DNA from: Afipia sp. OHSU_II-C1
GTDB taxonomy: Bacteria > Pseudomonadota > Alphaproteobacteria > Rhizobiales > Xanthobacteraceae
Direction: 5' to 3'
Length of the DNA stretch: 64,000 nt
Assembly (NCBI RefSeq): GCF_000497575.1
Contig: NZ_APJI01000016.1
Span: 1 to 64,000 of the forward strand
Position 1 is the first letter of the stretch. Each line of letters begins with the position of its first letter. The position numbers and the translations under genes were made by a program. Of this stretch, positions 16,140 through 26,288 are shown piece after piece. The notes below the pieces were generated by a model. The model had not been told where the DNA came from. It did not search any database and saw nothing but the letters and a program-made list of their open reading frames with translations.

Positions 16140-17020
16140 TGACAACAGCAGGCGAATTGCGTTCAGGCAAAGGCCACAAGGACGAGAACTTTCCGGTCGC
16201 GTCGTGGATCATCCATCCGCGCCACCGGGCGCTGATCCTTGCGTTCTATAATTTCGTGCGCACCGGCGACGATGTCGCCGATCACGCGACGCTGCCCGCG
16301 CAGGAGAAGCTTGACAAGCTCGACCTGCTGGAAGCCGAACTGCTCGGCAGGGGCGATACCCAGCCGGAGGCAGTGACGCTGCGCCGTGCGTTCGCCGAGC
16401 GTGGCATGTCGCCGAAGCACGCACAGGATCTGCTGAACGCATTTCGTCTCGATGTCACCAAGCTGCGCTATGAGAACTGGGATGAAGTGATCCATTACTG
16501 CTCGCTGTCGGCGATGCCGGTCGGCCGCTTCATGCTCGACGTCCATGGCGAAGACCGTTCGACCTGGGCAGCGTCCGACGCAATCTGCGCCGCTTTGCAG
16601 ATCAACAATCATCTGCAGGATTGCGGCAAGGATTATCGCAATCTCAATCGTGTCTACATTCCGCGCGATGCGCTGGCGGCCTCGGGCGCCACCGTCGAAA
16701 TGCTTGGCGAAGCGCGCTCCACCCCCGCGCTGCTGAAATGCCTGCATGCGCTGGCGCGGCGCACTGAGACCCTGCTGCATGAGGGCCGGTCGCTTCCAGG
16801 CGAGATCAAGGACACCCGGTTCGCGCTGGAGGTTTGCGTGATCGATGCCTTCGCCGATAGGATCGTCAACCTGCTGAAAGTGCGCGATCCGCTCAGCGAG
16901 AACGTCCATCTCTCAAAGGGGCAGATGGCGGGCGTCGCGCTGTCCGCCATGGCGAACGGGCTGTTCCGGCGCGTGACGGGGCAGGCCCCACGTCCCGCCA
17001 GCACCGGGCGCGTGATCTGA
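16139..17020 (+). CDS. hpnC: Hydroxysqualene synthase HpnC
   Basis: Squalene/phytoene synthase-fold enzyme, 293 aa. With HpnD and HpnE it converts farnesyl diphosphate to squalene in bacteria; HpnC turns presqualene diphosphate into hydroxysqualene. The first acidic site is FVRTGDDVADH and the second NHLQDCGKDYRNLNRVYIPRD. The ATG overlaps the hpnB stop (TAATG), and hpnD follows after one base, so the genes are translationally coupled. A longer open frame upstream overlaps hpnB and is not used. Confidence 0.93.
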   Translation: MTTAGELRSGKGHKDENFPVASWIIHPRHRALILAFYNFVRTGDDVADHATLPAQEKLDKLDLLEAELLGRGDTQPEAVTLRRAFAERGMSPKHAQDLLNAFRLDVTKLRYENWDEVIHYCSLSAMPVGRFMLDVHGEDRSTWAASDAICAALQINNHLQDCGKDYRNLNRVYIPRDALAASGATVEMLGEARSTPALLKCLHALARRTETLLHEGRSLPGEIKDTRFALEVCVIDAFADRIVNLLKVRDPLSENVHLSKGQMAGVALSAMANGLFRRVTGQAPRPASTGRVI

Positions 17021-17021
17021 C

Positions 17022-17879
17022 ATGACCTCAACGAGCAGCACAGCGCCGCACGCCGCCGCGCCGGAAGCGAATGTACGGGGCGTCGCCTCGGGTAGTTCAT
17101 TCTACGCGGCGATGCGTATCCTGCCGCGCGAACAGCGCGAGGCGATGTTCTACATCTACAGCTTCTGCCGTCAGGTGGACGACATCGCCGACTCCGATGG
17201 TCCGCGCCCTGAACGCCTCAAGGCGCTGGATCAATGGCGGCGCGACATCGATGCGCTTTATGCCGGGAAACCACCTCAACATCTGCGCGACTATGTGTCG
17301 TCGGTGAAACGGTTCGGCCTGCGGCGCGAAGATTTCATCGCCATCATCGATGGCATGGAGATGGACGTCCCCGCCGACATTCGCGCGCCCGACGCGCGGA
17401 CGCTCGATCTCTATTGCGATCGCGTCGCGAGCGCAGTGGGGCGGCTGTCCGTGCGGGTGTTCGGCCTCGGCGAGGAAGATGGAATTTTGCTTGCGCATCA
17501 TCTCGGCCGCGCGCTCCAGTTGACCAACATCCTGCGCGACATTGACGAAGATGCCGGGATCGGCCGGCTTTATCTGCCGCGCGAAAGTCTCAACGCCGCC
17601 GGGATCATGTCCAACGATCCATTGGTGGTTGCCTCCGATCCGCGGCTGCCGCGTGCGTGTGAAGGCATTCTGAAGCAGGCGCGAGACCATTTCGCCAAGT
17701 CGAACGACATTATGGCGCGCAACTCGCGCCGTGTTGTTCGCGCGCCGAAAATCATGTCGGAATATTATCACGCGATCCTCGAAAAGCTCGTGGAGCGAGG
17801 CTTCGCGCTGCCGCGCAAGCCGGTCAAGCTCAGCAAGGCCGCCAAGATTTTCATTCTCATTCGGTACGCATTCATCTGA
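17022..17879 (+). CDS. hpnD: Presqualene diphosphate synthase HpnD
   Basis: Squalene/phytoene synthase-fold enzyme, 285 aa, condensing two farnesyl diphosphates to presqualene diphosphate. The acidic motifs are YSFCRQVDDIADS and QLTNILRDIDEDAGIGRLYLP, both complete for Mg-diphosphate binding. It begins one base after hpnC and its stop overlaps the hpnE start (TGATGG). The C-terminus ends in a hydrophobic basic segment, typical of the family. Confidence 0.95.
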   Translation: MTSTSSTAPHAAAPEANVRGVASGSSFYAAMRILPREQREAMFYIYSFCRQVDDIADSDGPRPERLKALDQWRRDIDALYAGKPPQHLRDYVSSVKRFGLRREDFIAIIDGMEMDVPADIRAPDARTLDLYCDRVASAVGRLSVRVFGLGEEDGILLAHHLGRALQLTNILRDIDEDAGIGRLYLPRESLNAAGIMSNDPLVVASDPRLPRACEGILKQARDHFAKSNDIMARNSRRVVRAPKIMSEYYHAILEKLVERGFALPRKPVKLSKAAKIFILIRYAFI

Positions 17880-19138
17880 TGGCAAAAGCACATATCATTG
17901 GTGCCGGGGTTTCCGGCCTGTCCGCGGGCGTTCGGCTCGCGAATGCAGGATTCGAGGTTCACGTCCACGAGGCGACGCAGCAAGCCGGTGGCCGCTGCCG
18001 CTCTTATTATGATGGCGCGACCGACATGGTCATTGATAACGGCAATCACCTGCTGCTGTCGGGCAATCTTCACGCGCGCTCCTATGCGCTGGCGATCGGA
18101 AGCGAGGACGGTCTCGTCGGGCCTGAGCGCGCGCAATTCGATTTTATCGATCTGAAAGCGGGCAAACGCTGGATGCTCGATCTTGGCAACGGACGCATTC
18201 CGACGTGGCTGTTCGACAAGTCGCGCCGCGTGCCTGACACGGGTGTGGGCGATTATCTCGCGTTGGCTCCGCTCGCCTGGGCCGGCAACGATGCACTGAT
18301 TGGCAACACGATCAAATGCGAGGGCAAGCTTTATGAGAGGCTTGTACAGCCCTTGATGCTCGCGGCGCTGAACGTCGATCCGCCGGATGGCTCCGCAGGC
18401 CTCGCTGGTGCCATCGTGCGTGAGACGCTGCTGGCTGGTGGCAAGTCATGCCGCCCACTGATCGCCCGCGAAGGCTTGAGCACGGTGCTGGTCGATCCTG
18501 CAATCAAGCTGATCCGCGAGAAGGGCGGAACGGTCAACCTTGGCCACGAACTGCGTCAGGTGCTGATGGCCGGCGAATCCATCTCGATGCTGGAATTCGT
18601 CGATGACACGATTACTGTCGCGCCCGGCGACGTTGTCGTGCTCGCGGTTCCGCCGCGCTCGGCGGCATCGATCCTGCCGGGGCTCAAGACGCCGACCAAG
18701 TTCCGCGCCATCGTCAACGCGCATTTCCGCTACGATCCGCCGGACAACATGCCGCCGATGATGGGTGTGATCGGCGGGCTGATCGAATGGCTGTTCGCAT
18801 TTCCGCAGCGGCTGTCCATCACCATCAGCGATGCCGATCGGCTGGTGAATGTGCCCCGCGAGCAGCTTGCCCGCGATATCTGGCGCGACATCTGCAAGGC
18901 CGCGGCCATCAGTGACGAAGTGGCGGAAGGCCCGTTGCCGCCGTGGCAGATCGTGCGCGAGCGCCGTGCCACATTTGAGGCAACTCCGGAACAAAATGCC
19001 ATGCGTCCAGGGACGGTCACCGAGTGGAAAAACCTATTCCTCGCGGGCGACTGGACTGATACGGGACTGCCAGCGACCATTGAAGGGTCGATCCGCTCTG
19101 GCGATAGGGCTGCCGATATGGCCCTGAGAATGCAGTAA
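17879..19138 (+). CDS. hpnE: Hydroxysqualene reductase HpnE (squalene-forming FAD oxidoreductase)
   Basis: FAD-dependent amine-oxidase/desaturase-fold enzyme, 419 aa, reducing hydroxysqualene to squalene. The dinucleotide site is IIGAGVSGLSAGVRLANAG with the acidic HEATQQAGGRC downstream, and the C-terminal FAD contact is NLFLAGDWTDTGLPATIEG. Its start overlaps the hpnD stop. A 7-bp AT-rich hairpin (19135-19152) covers its stop codon, just before shc. Confidence 0.94.
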   Translation: MAKAHIIGAGVSGLSAGVRLANAGFEVHVHEATQQAGGRCRSYYDGATDMVIDNGNHLLLSGNLHARSYALAIGSEDGLVGPERAQFDFIDLKAGKRWMLDLGNGRIPTWLFDKSRRVPDTGVGDYLALAPLAWAGNDALIGNTIKCEGKLYERLVQPLMLAALNVDPPDGSAGLAGAIVRETLLAGGKSCRPLIAREGLSTVLVDPAIKLIREKGGTVNLGHELRQVLMAGESISMLEFVDDTITVAPGDVVVLAVPPRSAASILPGLKTPTKFRAIVNAHFRYDPPDNMPPMMGVIGGLIEWLFAFPQRLSITISDADRLVNVPREQLARDIWRDICKAAAISDEVAEGPLPPWQIVRERRATFEATPEQNAMRPGTVTEWKNLFLAGDWTDTGLPATIEGSIRSGDRAADMALRMQ

Positions 19139-19152
19139 AATCAGCATTTTAC
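19135..19152 (+). promoter_or_regulatory. AT-rich hairpin between hpnE and shc
   Basis: Perfect inverted repeat GTAAAAT-CAGC-ATTTTAC, including the hpnE stop codon and ending two bases before the GGAG ribosome site of shc. It could adjust shc translation or mRNA stability; no function is proven. Confidence 0.4.
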
Positions 19153-19160
19153 GGAGTTCC

Positions 19161-21134
19161 ATGACTCTCCTCGAAGACCATAGGGCCGATGCTGCGCCGA
19201 GCGCGCCGGCCCTCGAAAACAGCATCGCGGCTGCGAGCCGCGCTCTGCTGAACCATCGCAAGCCCGACGGCCACTGGGTGTTCGAGCTTGAAGCCGACGC
19301 CACGATTCCGGCGGAGTATGTCCTGCTGCGGCACTATCTTGCCGAGCCGATCGACACTGCGTTGGAAGCCAAGATCGCGAACTATCTCCGCCGTATCCAG
19401 AACGAGAATGGCGGCTGGTCGCTGTTCTACGGCCACGAGTTCGATATGAGCGCCAGCGTGAAGGCTTACTTCGCGCTGAAGATGATCGGTGATTCGCCCG
19501 ATGCGCCGCATATGAAGAAGGCGCGCGAGGAAATGCTTCGCCGCGGCGGCGCGATCAAGAGCAACGTGTTCACCCGCATCATGCTGGCGCTGTTCGGCGT
19601 CGTGACATGGCGCGCGGCGCCGATGATGCCCGTGGAGATCATGCTGCTGCCGCGCTGGTTCCCGATTCACCTGACCAAGATTTCGTACTGGGCGCGCACC
19701 GTGATTGTGCCGCTGCTGGTGCTGATGAATAAGAAGCCGCGCGCGCGCAATCCGCTCGGCGTCGGTATCGATGAACTGTTCCTGGAAGACCCGAAGACGA
19801 TCGGCATGTCGGCGAAGGCGCCGCATCAGAGTCAGCTCTGGTTTACGGGCTTCAATCTTCTCGACAAGATCTTGCGCGTTGTCGATCCGCTGTTCCCGAA
19901 AGCCCCGCGCCAGCGCGCCATCGACAAGGCTGTGGCGTTTGTCACCGAGCGCCTCAACGGCGTTGACGGTCTCGGCGCGATTTTCCCGGCGATGGCCAAC
20001 ACCGTGATGATGTACGATCTGCTCGGTTATCCGAAGGATCATCCGCATTATGTGCTGGCGCGGCAGTCGATTGAGAACCTGCTCGTCATCAAGGATGACG
20101 AAGCTTACTGCCAGCCGTGCGTCTCGCCGATCTGGGACACCGCGCTGACCGCGCACGCCATGATCGAGGTTGGCGGTGAGAAGGAGGTCGCTTCTGCGAA
20201 AGCCGCGCTGGAATGGCTCAAGCCGAAACAGGTGCTCGACGTCGAGGGCGACTGGATCGAGAAGCGGCCGGGCGTGCGTCCCGGCGGCTGGGCCTTCCAG
20301 TACAACAACGCGCATTATCCCGATCTCGACGACACCGCTGTCGTCGTCATGGCGATGGACCGGGCGCGCGGCACGCTGAACGCCGGCACCAAATTCGACG
20401 AGTCGATCGCGCGCGGCCGCGAGTGGATCGACGGCCTGCAAAGCAAGGACGGCGGCTGGGCGGCGTTCGACGCCGACAACCTCGAATACTATCTCAACAA
20501 CATTCCGTTTTCGGACCATGGCGCGCTGCTCGATCCGCCGACCGAGGATGTCACCGCGCGCTGTGTCTCGATGCTGGCGCAGCTTGGCGAGACGGTGAAG
20601 ACCAGCGAGCCGCTGGCGCGGGGCGTGGAGTATCTGCGCCGGACACAATTGCCCGACGGCTCATGGTTCGGGCGCTGGGGCGTCAACTACATCTACGGCA
20701 CATGGTCGGTGCTCTGTGCGCTGAACGCCGCCGGTGTCGATCATGCGGACCCGGTGATCGCGAAGGCTGCCGACTGGCTGATCTCGATCCAGAACAGCGA
20801 CGGCGGCTGGGGCGAGGATGGCAACAGCTACCGGCTCGATTACCGAGGCTATGAGAAGTCTGATTCGACCGCCTCCCAGACGGCCTGGGCCACGCTGGCC
20901 CTGATGGCGGCTGGGAAGGTGGACCATCCCGCGACTCAGCGCGGCATCGCCTATTTGATTCAATTCCAGGGCAAAGACGGGCTTTGGAGCGAGCCGCAGT
21001 ACACCGGGGGCGGGTTCCCACGTGTGTTCTATTTGCGATACCACGGATATTCTAAGTTCTTCCCCTTGTGGGCGCTGGCGCGGTACCGGAATTTGCGTAA
21101 TACTAACAGCCGCTTCGTGGGGATCGGAATGTGA
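19161..21134 (+). CDS. shc: Squalene-hopene cyclase
   Basis: Membrane-associated triterpene cyclase (HpnF), 657 aa, turning squalene into hopene and hopanol. The catalytic acid motif DLDDTA begins at residue 388. Repeated QW motifs are visible along the protein, for example ENGGWSLFYGHEFD, DGGWAAFDADNLEYY, DGSWFGRWGVNYIYGTW and DGGWGEDGNSY. Length is normal for bacterial enzymes. The ATG at 19161 follows GGAG. The stop TGA overlaps the GTG start of hpnG. This is the committed step of the pathway. Confidence 0.98.
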   Translation: MTLLEDHRADAAPSAPALENSIAAASRALLNHRKPDGHWVFELEADATIPAEYVLLRHYLAEPIDTALEAKIANYLRRIQNENGGWSLFYGHEFDMSASVKAYFALKMIGDSPDAPHMKKAREEMLRRGGAIKSNVFTRIMLALFGVVTWRAAPMMPVEIMLLPRWFPIHLTKISYWARTVIVPLLVLMNKKPRARNPLGVGIDELFLEDPKTIGMSAKAPHQSQLWFTGFNLLDKILRVVDPLFPKAPRQRAIDKAVAFVTERLNGVDGLGAIFPAMANTVMMYDLLGYPKDHPHYVLARQSIENLLVIKDDEAYCQPCVSPIWDTALTAHAMIEVGGEKEVASAKAALEWLKPKQVLDVEGDWIEKRPGVRPGGWAFQYNNAHYPDLDDTAVVVMAMDRARGTLNAGTKFDESIARGREWIDGLQSKDGGWAAFDADNLEYYLNNIPFSDHGALLDPPTEDVTARCVSMLAQLGETVKTSEPLARGVEYLRRTQLPDGSWFGRWGVNYIYGTWSVLCALNAAGVDHADPVIAKAADWLISIQNSDGGWGEDGNSYRLDYRGYEKSDSTASQTAWATLALMAAGKVDHPATQRGIAYLIQFQGKDGLWSEPQYTGGGFPRVFYLRYHGYSKFFPLWALARYRNLRNTNSRFVGIGM

Positions 21135-21823
21135 TTATAGGCGCGGGCGGGGACGCCGCACACGACGGGCTGCCAGTCCTGATCGTTACTGGCTTGAAAC
21201 AGGAGGCCCGCATCGCTGCCGGCCCCGGTCTCACCGTCATCTGCAGTTCAAGCAATCCAGTTCAGTTGCGCGAAATGATGACGTCGTTCGATCCGGCGAG
21301 CATTCGCGGCATCGTGAGCTTCGGCGTCGCCGGCGGTCTCAATCCCTCGCTCAAGTCAGGTGACGTCGTTGTCGCCTCTCATATCGTCACCGCGAAACGG
21401 CGCTGGTCGACCGAGGCGTCGCTGACGGAGAATCTCGTCGCATTGCCAGCGAAACGCCGCCGCTCGATCGTCTCTGGCGTCCTTGCAGGTGTCGAAGAGG
21501 TCGTGACAGGTCAGGTGGCCAAGGCTGCGCTGCGCGCCACCACCGGCGCCGATGCGGTCGATATGGAGAGCCATATCGCTGCGAGATATGCCGAATACAA
21601 TGGCCTGCCGTTTGCGGCGGTACGCGTGATCAGCGACCCGGCGCATCGTGCGTTGCCGGAACTGACGATGAATGCCATCAAGCCGAACGGTAATGTCGAC
21701 ATGTGGAAGGTGATGCGCGGCATCGCGCGCAACCCGAAGACGATTCCGCATCTGATTTCGACGGGGCGCGACTTCAGCCGTGCGCTGCGCTCACTGAAGG
21801 GCTGCCGCGAGGCATTGGGCTGA
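21131..21823 (+). CDS. hpnG: Adenosylhopane nucleoside phosphorylase HpnG
   Basis: Purine nucleoside phosphorylase-fold enzyme, 230 aa, predicted to remove adenine from adenosylhopane, giving phosphoribosylhopane. Typical segments are GIVSFGVAGGLNPSLKSGDVV near residue 58 and the nucleoside-binding DAVDMESHIAARYAEY. The start is a GTG that overlaps the shc stop (GTGA). A strong bidirectional terminator lies about 110 bases after its stop, closing the forward run hpnB to hpnG. Confidence 0.92.
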   Translation: MIIGAGGDAAHDGLPVLIVTGLKQEARIAAGPGLTVICSSSNPVQLREMMTSFDPASIRGIVSFGVAGGLNPSLKSGDVVVASHIVTAKRRWSTEASLTENLVALPAKRRRSIVSGVLAGVEEVVTGQVAKAALRATTGADAVDMESHIAARYAEYNGLPFAAVRVISDPAHRALPELTMNAIKPNGNVDMWKVMRGIARNPKTIPHLISTGRDFSRALRSLKGCREALG

Positions 21824-21930
21824 TTTCCCGAACTACGGTCTAAGTCACGTTCGCTTCACCTCCCGTTGGGCGGAGGGAGTTCGATCATGCCTGCATCGCA
21901 GGCGCTTCCATTGAGCTGGTTGCGCAACAA

Positions 21931-21959
21931 AAAAGGCGCGAGCAACGCTCGCGCCTTTT
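21931..21959. terminator. Bidirectional terminator between hpnG and hpnH
   Basis: Perfect 13-bp inverted repeat, AAAAGGCGCGAGC (21931-21943) and GCTCGCGCCTTTT (21947-21959), loop AAC. A/T runs on both sides let it serve the forward hpnG run and the reverse dxs-ispH-hpnH run. Confidence 0.9.
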
Positions 21960-21979
21960 GAATGCGTGCGGTCTGAAAA

Positions 21980-23170
<1,191 letters not shown>

Positions 23171-23176
23171 GAATGT

Positions 23177-24136
23177 TTATCTTTCTTGCATCACGGGAGA
23201 GAGGCGCGGCTGACGTTGGGTCAGCTCGGCCGGCAGTCTGAACTCGATATTTTCCTCCCGGCCCGGCAGCACGGACACTGTCACCGGTCCGATTCTCCGC
23301 AGGGCGTCAATCACATCGTCCACCAGCACCTCCGGCGCCGAGGCGCCTGCGGTGATGCCGACGGTCTTCGCGTCCTTCAACCATTCAGGATTGAGCTGGC
23401 TGCCGTCGGCGATGAGGTAGCTCGGGACGCCGACTTCGGTCCCGATCTCGCGGAGGCGGTTGGAGTTGGAGCTGTTGGTAGCGCCGACAACCAGAATGAC
23501 GTCGACGAGCTTGCTGAGGTCTCGCACCGAAGACTGGCGGTTTTGTGTCGCGTAACAGATGTCGCGGGTGTCGGGGCCTTCGAGGTCGCTGAAACGGTCT
23601 TCAAGCGCGGCGATGATGTCGCGGGTGTCGTCCACGCTCAGCGTGGTCTGGGTGATGTAGGCCATCGGCTCGTCGCTCGGCAGATCGAGCGCGGCGACGT
23701 CCTCGACGCTCTGCACGAGGATGACGGGGCCGGGGACCTGTCCCATGGTGCCGACGACTTCGGGATGACCTTCATGGCCGATCAGGACCAGCTTGCGTCC
23801 CTTGGAGACGTAGCGCTTGCCCTGATTGTGGACCTTGGTCACGAGAGGGCAGGTCGCGTTCAGGACGGGGAGGCTGCGGGCCGCAGCCTCTTCCTCGACG
23901 CTCTTGGCGACGCCATGGGCGCTGAACACGGTGATGGCATTGGCCGGCACTTCGTGCAGATCCTCGACGAAAACCGCGCCTTTCGCCTTCAGGCTTTCGA
24001 CAACGTACTTGTTGTGCACGATCTCGTGACGGACATAGACCGGCGGCCCATACTTCTCGAGCGCGCGTTCGACGATCTCGATCGCGCGCACAACGCCAGC
24101 GCAAAACCCGCGTGGCTGAGCCAGCAGGATTTTCAT
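23177..24136 (-). CDS. ispH: 4-hydroxy-3-methylbut-2-enyl diphosphate reductase IspH
   Basis: Iron-sulfur enzyme of the MEP pathway, 319 aa, forming IPP and DMAPP. It begins [20 protein letters not shown], with cluster cysteine Cys12. The other two cluster cysteines are in [12 protein letters not shown] and [11 protein letters not shown], and the TNSSNSNRL segment that binds substrate is present. The ATG at 24136 fits the family; a longer frame adds unrelated residues. It lies between dxs and hpnH, so IPP supply is coupled to hopanoid production. Confidence 0.96.
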   Translation of the reverse strand: MKILLAQPRGFCAGVVRAIEIVERALEKYGPPVYVRHEIVHNKYVVESLKAKGAVFVEDLHEVPANAITVFSAHGVAKSVEEEAAARSLPVLNATCPLVTKVHNQGKRYVSKGRKLVLIGHEGHPEVVGTMGQVPGPVILVQSVEDVAALDLPSDEPMAYITQTTLSVDDTRDIIAALEDRFSDLEGPDTRDICYATQNRQSSVRDLSKLVDVILVVGATNSSNSNRLREIGTEVGVPSYLIADGSQLNPEWLKDAKTVGITAGASAPEVLVDDVIDALRRIGPVTVSVLPGREENIEFRLPAELTQRQPRLSPVMQER

Positions 24137-24158
24137 CTCGGCTTTTGGGGGCACGGGA

Positions 24159-26075
24159 TTAAGCAAGCTGCACCGCGCTGATCTCGCCTTCGCGGCCCAG
24201 TGCCTCGAAGACACGCGTCACGATGCCCTTGGCGTCGAGGCCGGCCTTTGCGTACATCGCGGCCGGGCTGTCCTGATCGATAAACGTATCTGGCAGAACC
24301 ATGGAGCGAACCTTCAGTCCCTTATCGAGCGCGCCATTCTCTGCAAGGGTATGCAAGACCTGCGCCCCGAAGCCCCCGATCGAACCTTCCTCGATGGTGA
24401 CGAGCACGTCGTGATCGCGCGCCAGACGCAGGACCAAGTCCGTATCGATCGGCTTGGCGAAGCGTGCATCAGCCACAGTGGCAGTCAAGCCGTGGGATTT
24501 TAGAATGTCTGCAGCCTTCAGGCATTCCTGAAGCCGGGTGCCGAGCGAGAGCAGGGCGACCGACGAGCCTTCGCGAACAATGCGGCCCTTGCCGATTTCA
24601 AGCGGAACGCCAACCGACGGCAAGTCGACGCCGACACCGTCGCCGCGCGGGAAGCGGATGGCGGACGGACGATCGTCGATGGCGGCAGCCGTCGCGACCA
24701 TGTGAACCAGTTCAGCCTCGTCGGCAGCGGCCATGAGCACCATGCCGGGCAGACAGCCGAGATAGGCGATGTCGAACGAACCCGCATGGGTCGGTCCGTC
24801 TGCGCCAACCAGACCGGCGCGATCGATGATGAAGCGGACCGGCAGACCCTGGATGGCTACGTCGTGCACCACCTGGTCGTAGGCGCGTTGCAGGAACGTG
24901 GAATAGATCGCGACGAATGGCTTGAGGCCTTCGGAGGCAAGTCCGGCGGCGAAGGTCACGCCATGCTGCTCGGCGATGCCCACGTCGAACGTCCGCTCGG
25001 GGAACGCCTTGCCGAAAATATCGACGCCGGTGCCGGACGGCATCGCGGCAGTGATTGCAACGATCTTGTCGTCTTTCTCGGCTTCCTGGACCAGGCTCTG
25101 GCCGAACACCTTGGTGTAGGCGGGCGCGTTGGCCTGGGCTTTCGCCTGCTTGCCGGTGGCGACATCGAACTTGACCACGCCGTGATACTTGTCGGCCGAG
25201 GACTCGGCCGGGACATAGCCCTTGCCCTTTTCGGTCACCACATGGATCAGGGTGGGGCCGACCTTCGAATCCCGTACGTTCTTGAGAACGGGCAGGAGAT
25301 GGTCGAGGTTGTGGCCGTCGATCGGGCCGACATAGAAGAAGCCGAGTTCCTCGAACAGCGTGCCACCCGACAGCATGCCGCGGGCGTATTCCTCGGCGCG
25401 CTGTGCGCCCTTTTCGATGAACTTCGGAAGACGCTTGGCGACCTGCTTGCCGATTTCGCGCAGCGAGCGGTAGGTGTTGCTGGACGTCAGGCGCGACAGA
25501 TAGGACGACATCGCGCCGACTGGCGGCGCGATCGACATTTCGTTGTCATTGAGAATGACGATCAGGCGCGAGTCCATCGCACCTGCATTGTTCATCGCTT
25601 CATAGGCCATACCGGCCGACATGGCGCCGTCACCGATGACCGCGATGACGTTGTTGTTGCCGCCGGCGAGGTCGCGCGCGACGGCCATGCCGAGGCCTGC
25701 GGAAATGGAGGTCGACGAGTGCGCAGCGCCGAAACAGTCGTACTCGCTCTCTGCGCGCTTGGTGAAACCGGACAAACCGCCACCCTGACGCAGGGTGCGA
25801 ATTCGGTCGCGGCGCTCGGTCAGAATCTTGTGCGGGTACGCCTGATGACCGACGTCCCAAATGACGCGGTCGGCGGGCGTATTAAAAACATGATGTATTG
25901 CAACCGTCAGTTCAACGACACCAAGACCGGAGCCGAGATGACCACCAGTTACCGCAACCGCGCTGATCGTTTCGGCGCGCAGTTCTGCCGCAACTTGAGG
26001 CAGGTCGCTTTCCTTCATCTTCCGAAGGTCAGCGGGCGACTTGATTGCGTCGAGCAATGGGGTTGAAGAGGTCAT
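24159..26075 (-). CDS. dxs: 1-deoxy-D-xylulose-5-phosphate synthase
   Basis: Thiamine diphosphate enzyme, 638 aa, condensing pyruvate and glyceraldehyde 3-phosphate in the first MEP step. TPP-binding is shown by [37 protein letters not shown] carries the active-site His; the transketolase-like central part has [19 protein letters not shown]. Length is normal. The ATG at 26075 gives [17 protein letters not shown], the family's usual start. It leads the operon with ispH (22-base gap) and hpnH, and is divergent from hpnN with 213 bases between. No clear promoter could be assigned there. Confidence 0.97.
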   Translation of the reverse strand: MTSSTPLLDAIKSPADLRKMKESDLPQVAAELRAETISAVAVTGGHLGSGLGVVELTVAIHHVFNTPADRVIWDVGHQAYPHKILTERRDRIRTLRQGGGLSGFTKRAESEYDCFGAAHSSTSISAGLGMAVARDLAGGNNNVIAVIGDGAMSAGMAYEAMNNAGAMDSRLIVILNDNEMSIAPPVGAMSSYLSRLTSSNTYRSLREIGKQVAKRLPKFIEKGAQRAEEYARGMLSGGTLFEELGFFYVGPIDGHNLDHLLPVLKNVRDSKVGPTLIHVVTEKGKGYVPAESSADKYHGVVKFDVATGKQAKAQANAPAYTKVFGQSLVQEAEKDDKIVAITAAMPSGTGVDIFGKAFPERTFDVGIAEQHGVTFAAGLASEGLKPFVAIYSTFLQRAYDQVVHDVAIQGLPVRFIIDRAGLVGADGPTHAGSFDIAYLGCLPGMVLMAAADEAELVHMVATAAAIDDRPSAIRFPRGDGVGVDLPSVGVPLEIGKGRIVREGSSVALLSLGTRLQECLKAADILKSHGLTATVADARFAKPIDTDLVLRLARDHDVLVTIEEGSIGGFGAQVLHTLAENGALDKGLKVRSMVLPDTFIDQDSPAAMYAKAGLDAKGIVTRVFEALGREGEISAVQLA

Positions 26076-26288
26076 ACCAAGGCTTCCGATGCGACTGTGG
26101 AACAAGACAAGAACATTTTGCAGTGTAGCATTATTGCAGCTATGCAGCAGTACTTCTGAGGAACTGCTGGTTAAAAGCCACTATTGTGTGACTTAAGGGC
26201 ATCGTTTGAGGCATCAGTAAGTTAACGGCTTGCCTCCCCGGCAGTTGCCTTTACCCCAAGCTGGCCGCCAGAAATAGAAAGAAAACCT

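Noticed and set aside
14763-16145. Open frame of 460 codons opposite hpnB
   Set aside because: Low-complexity Arg/His composition and fully covers a conserved glycosyltransferase gene.
24702-26066. Open frame of 454 codons opposite dxs
   Set aside because: Shadow of dxs; no ribosome site or family features.
26076-26288. Divergent promoter elements between dxs and hpnN
   Set aside because: No pair of -35/-10 elements with good spacing, and no clear dyad, could be assigned.
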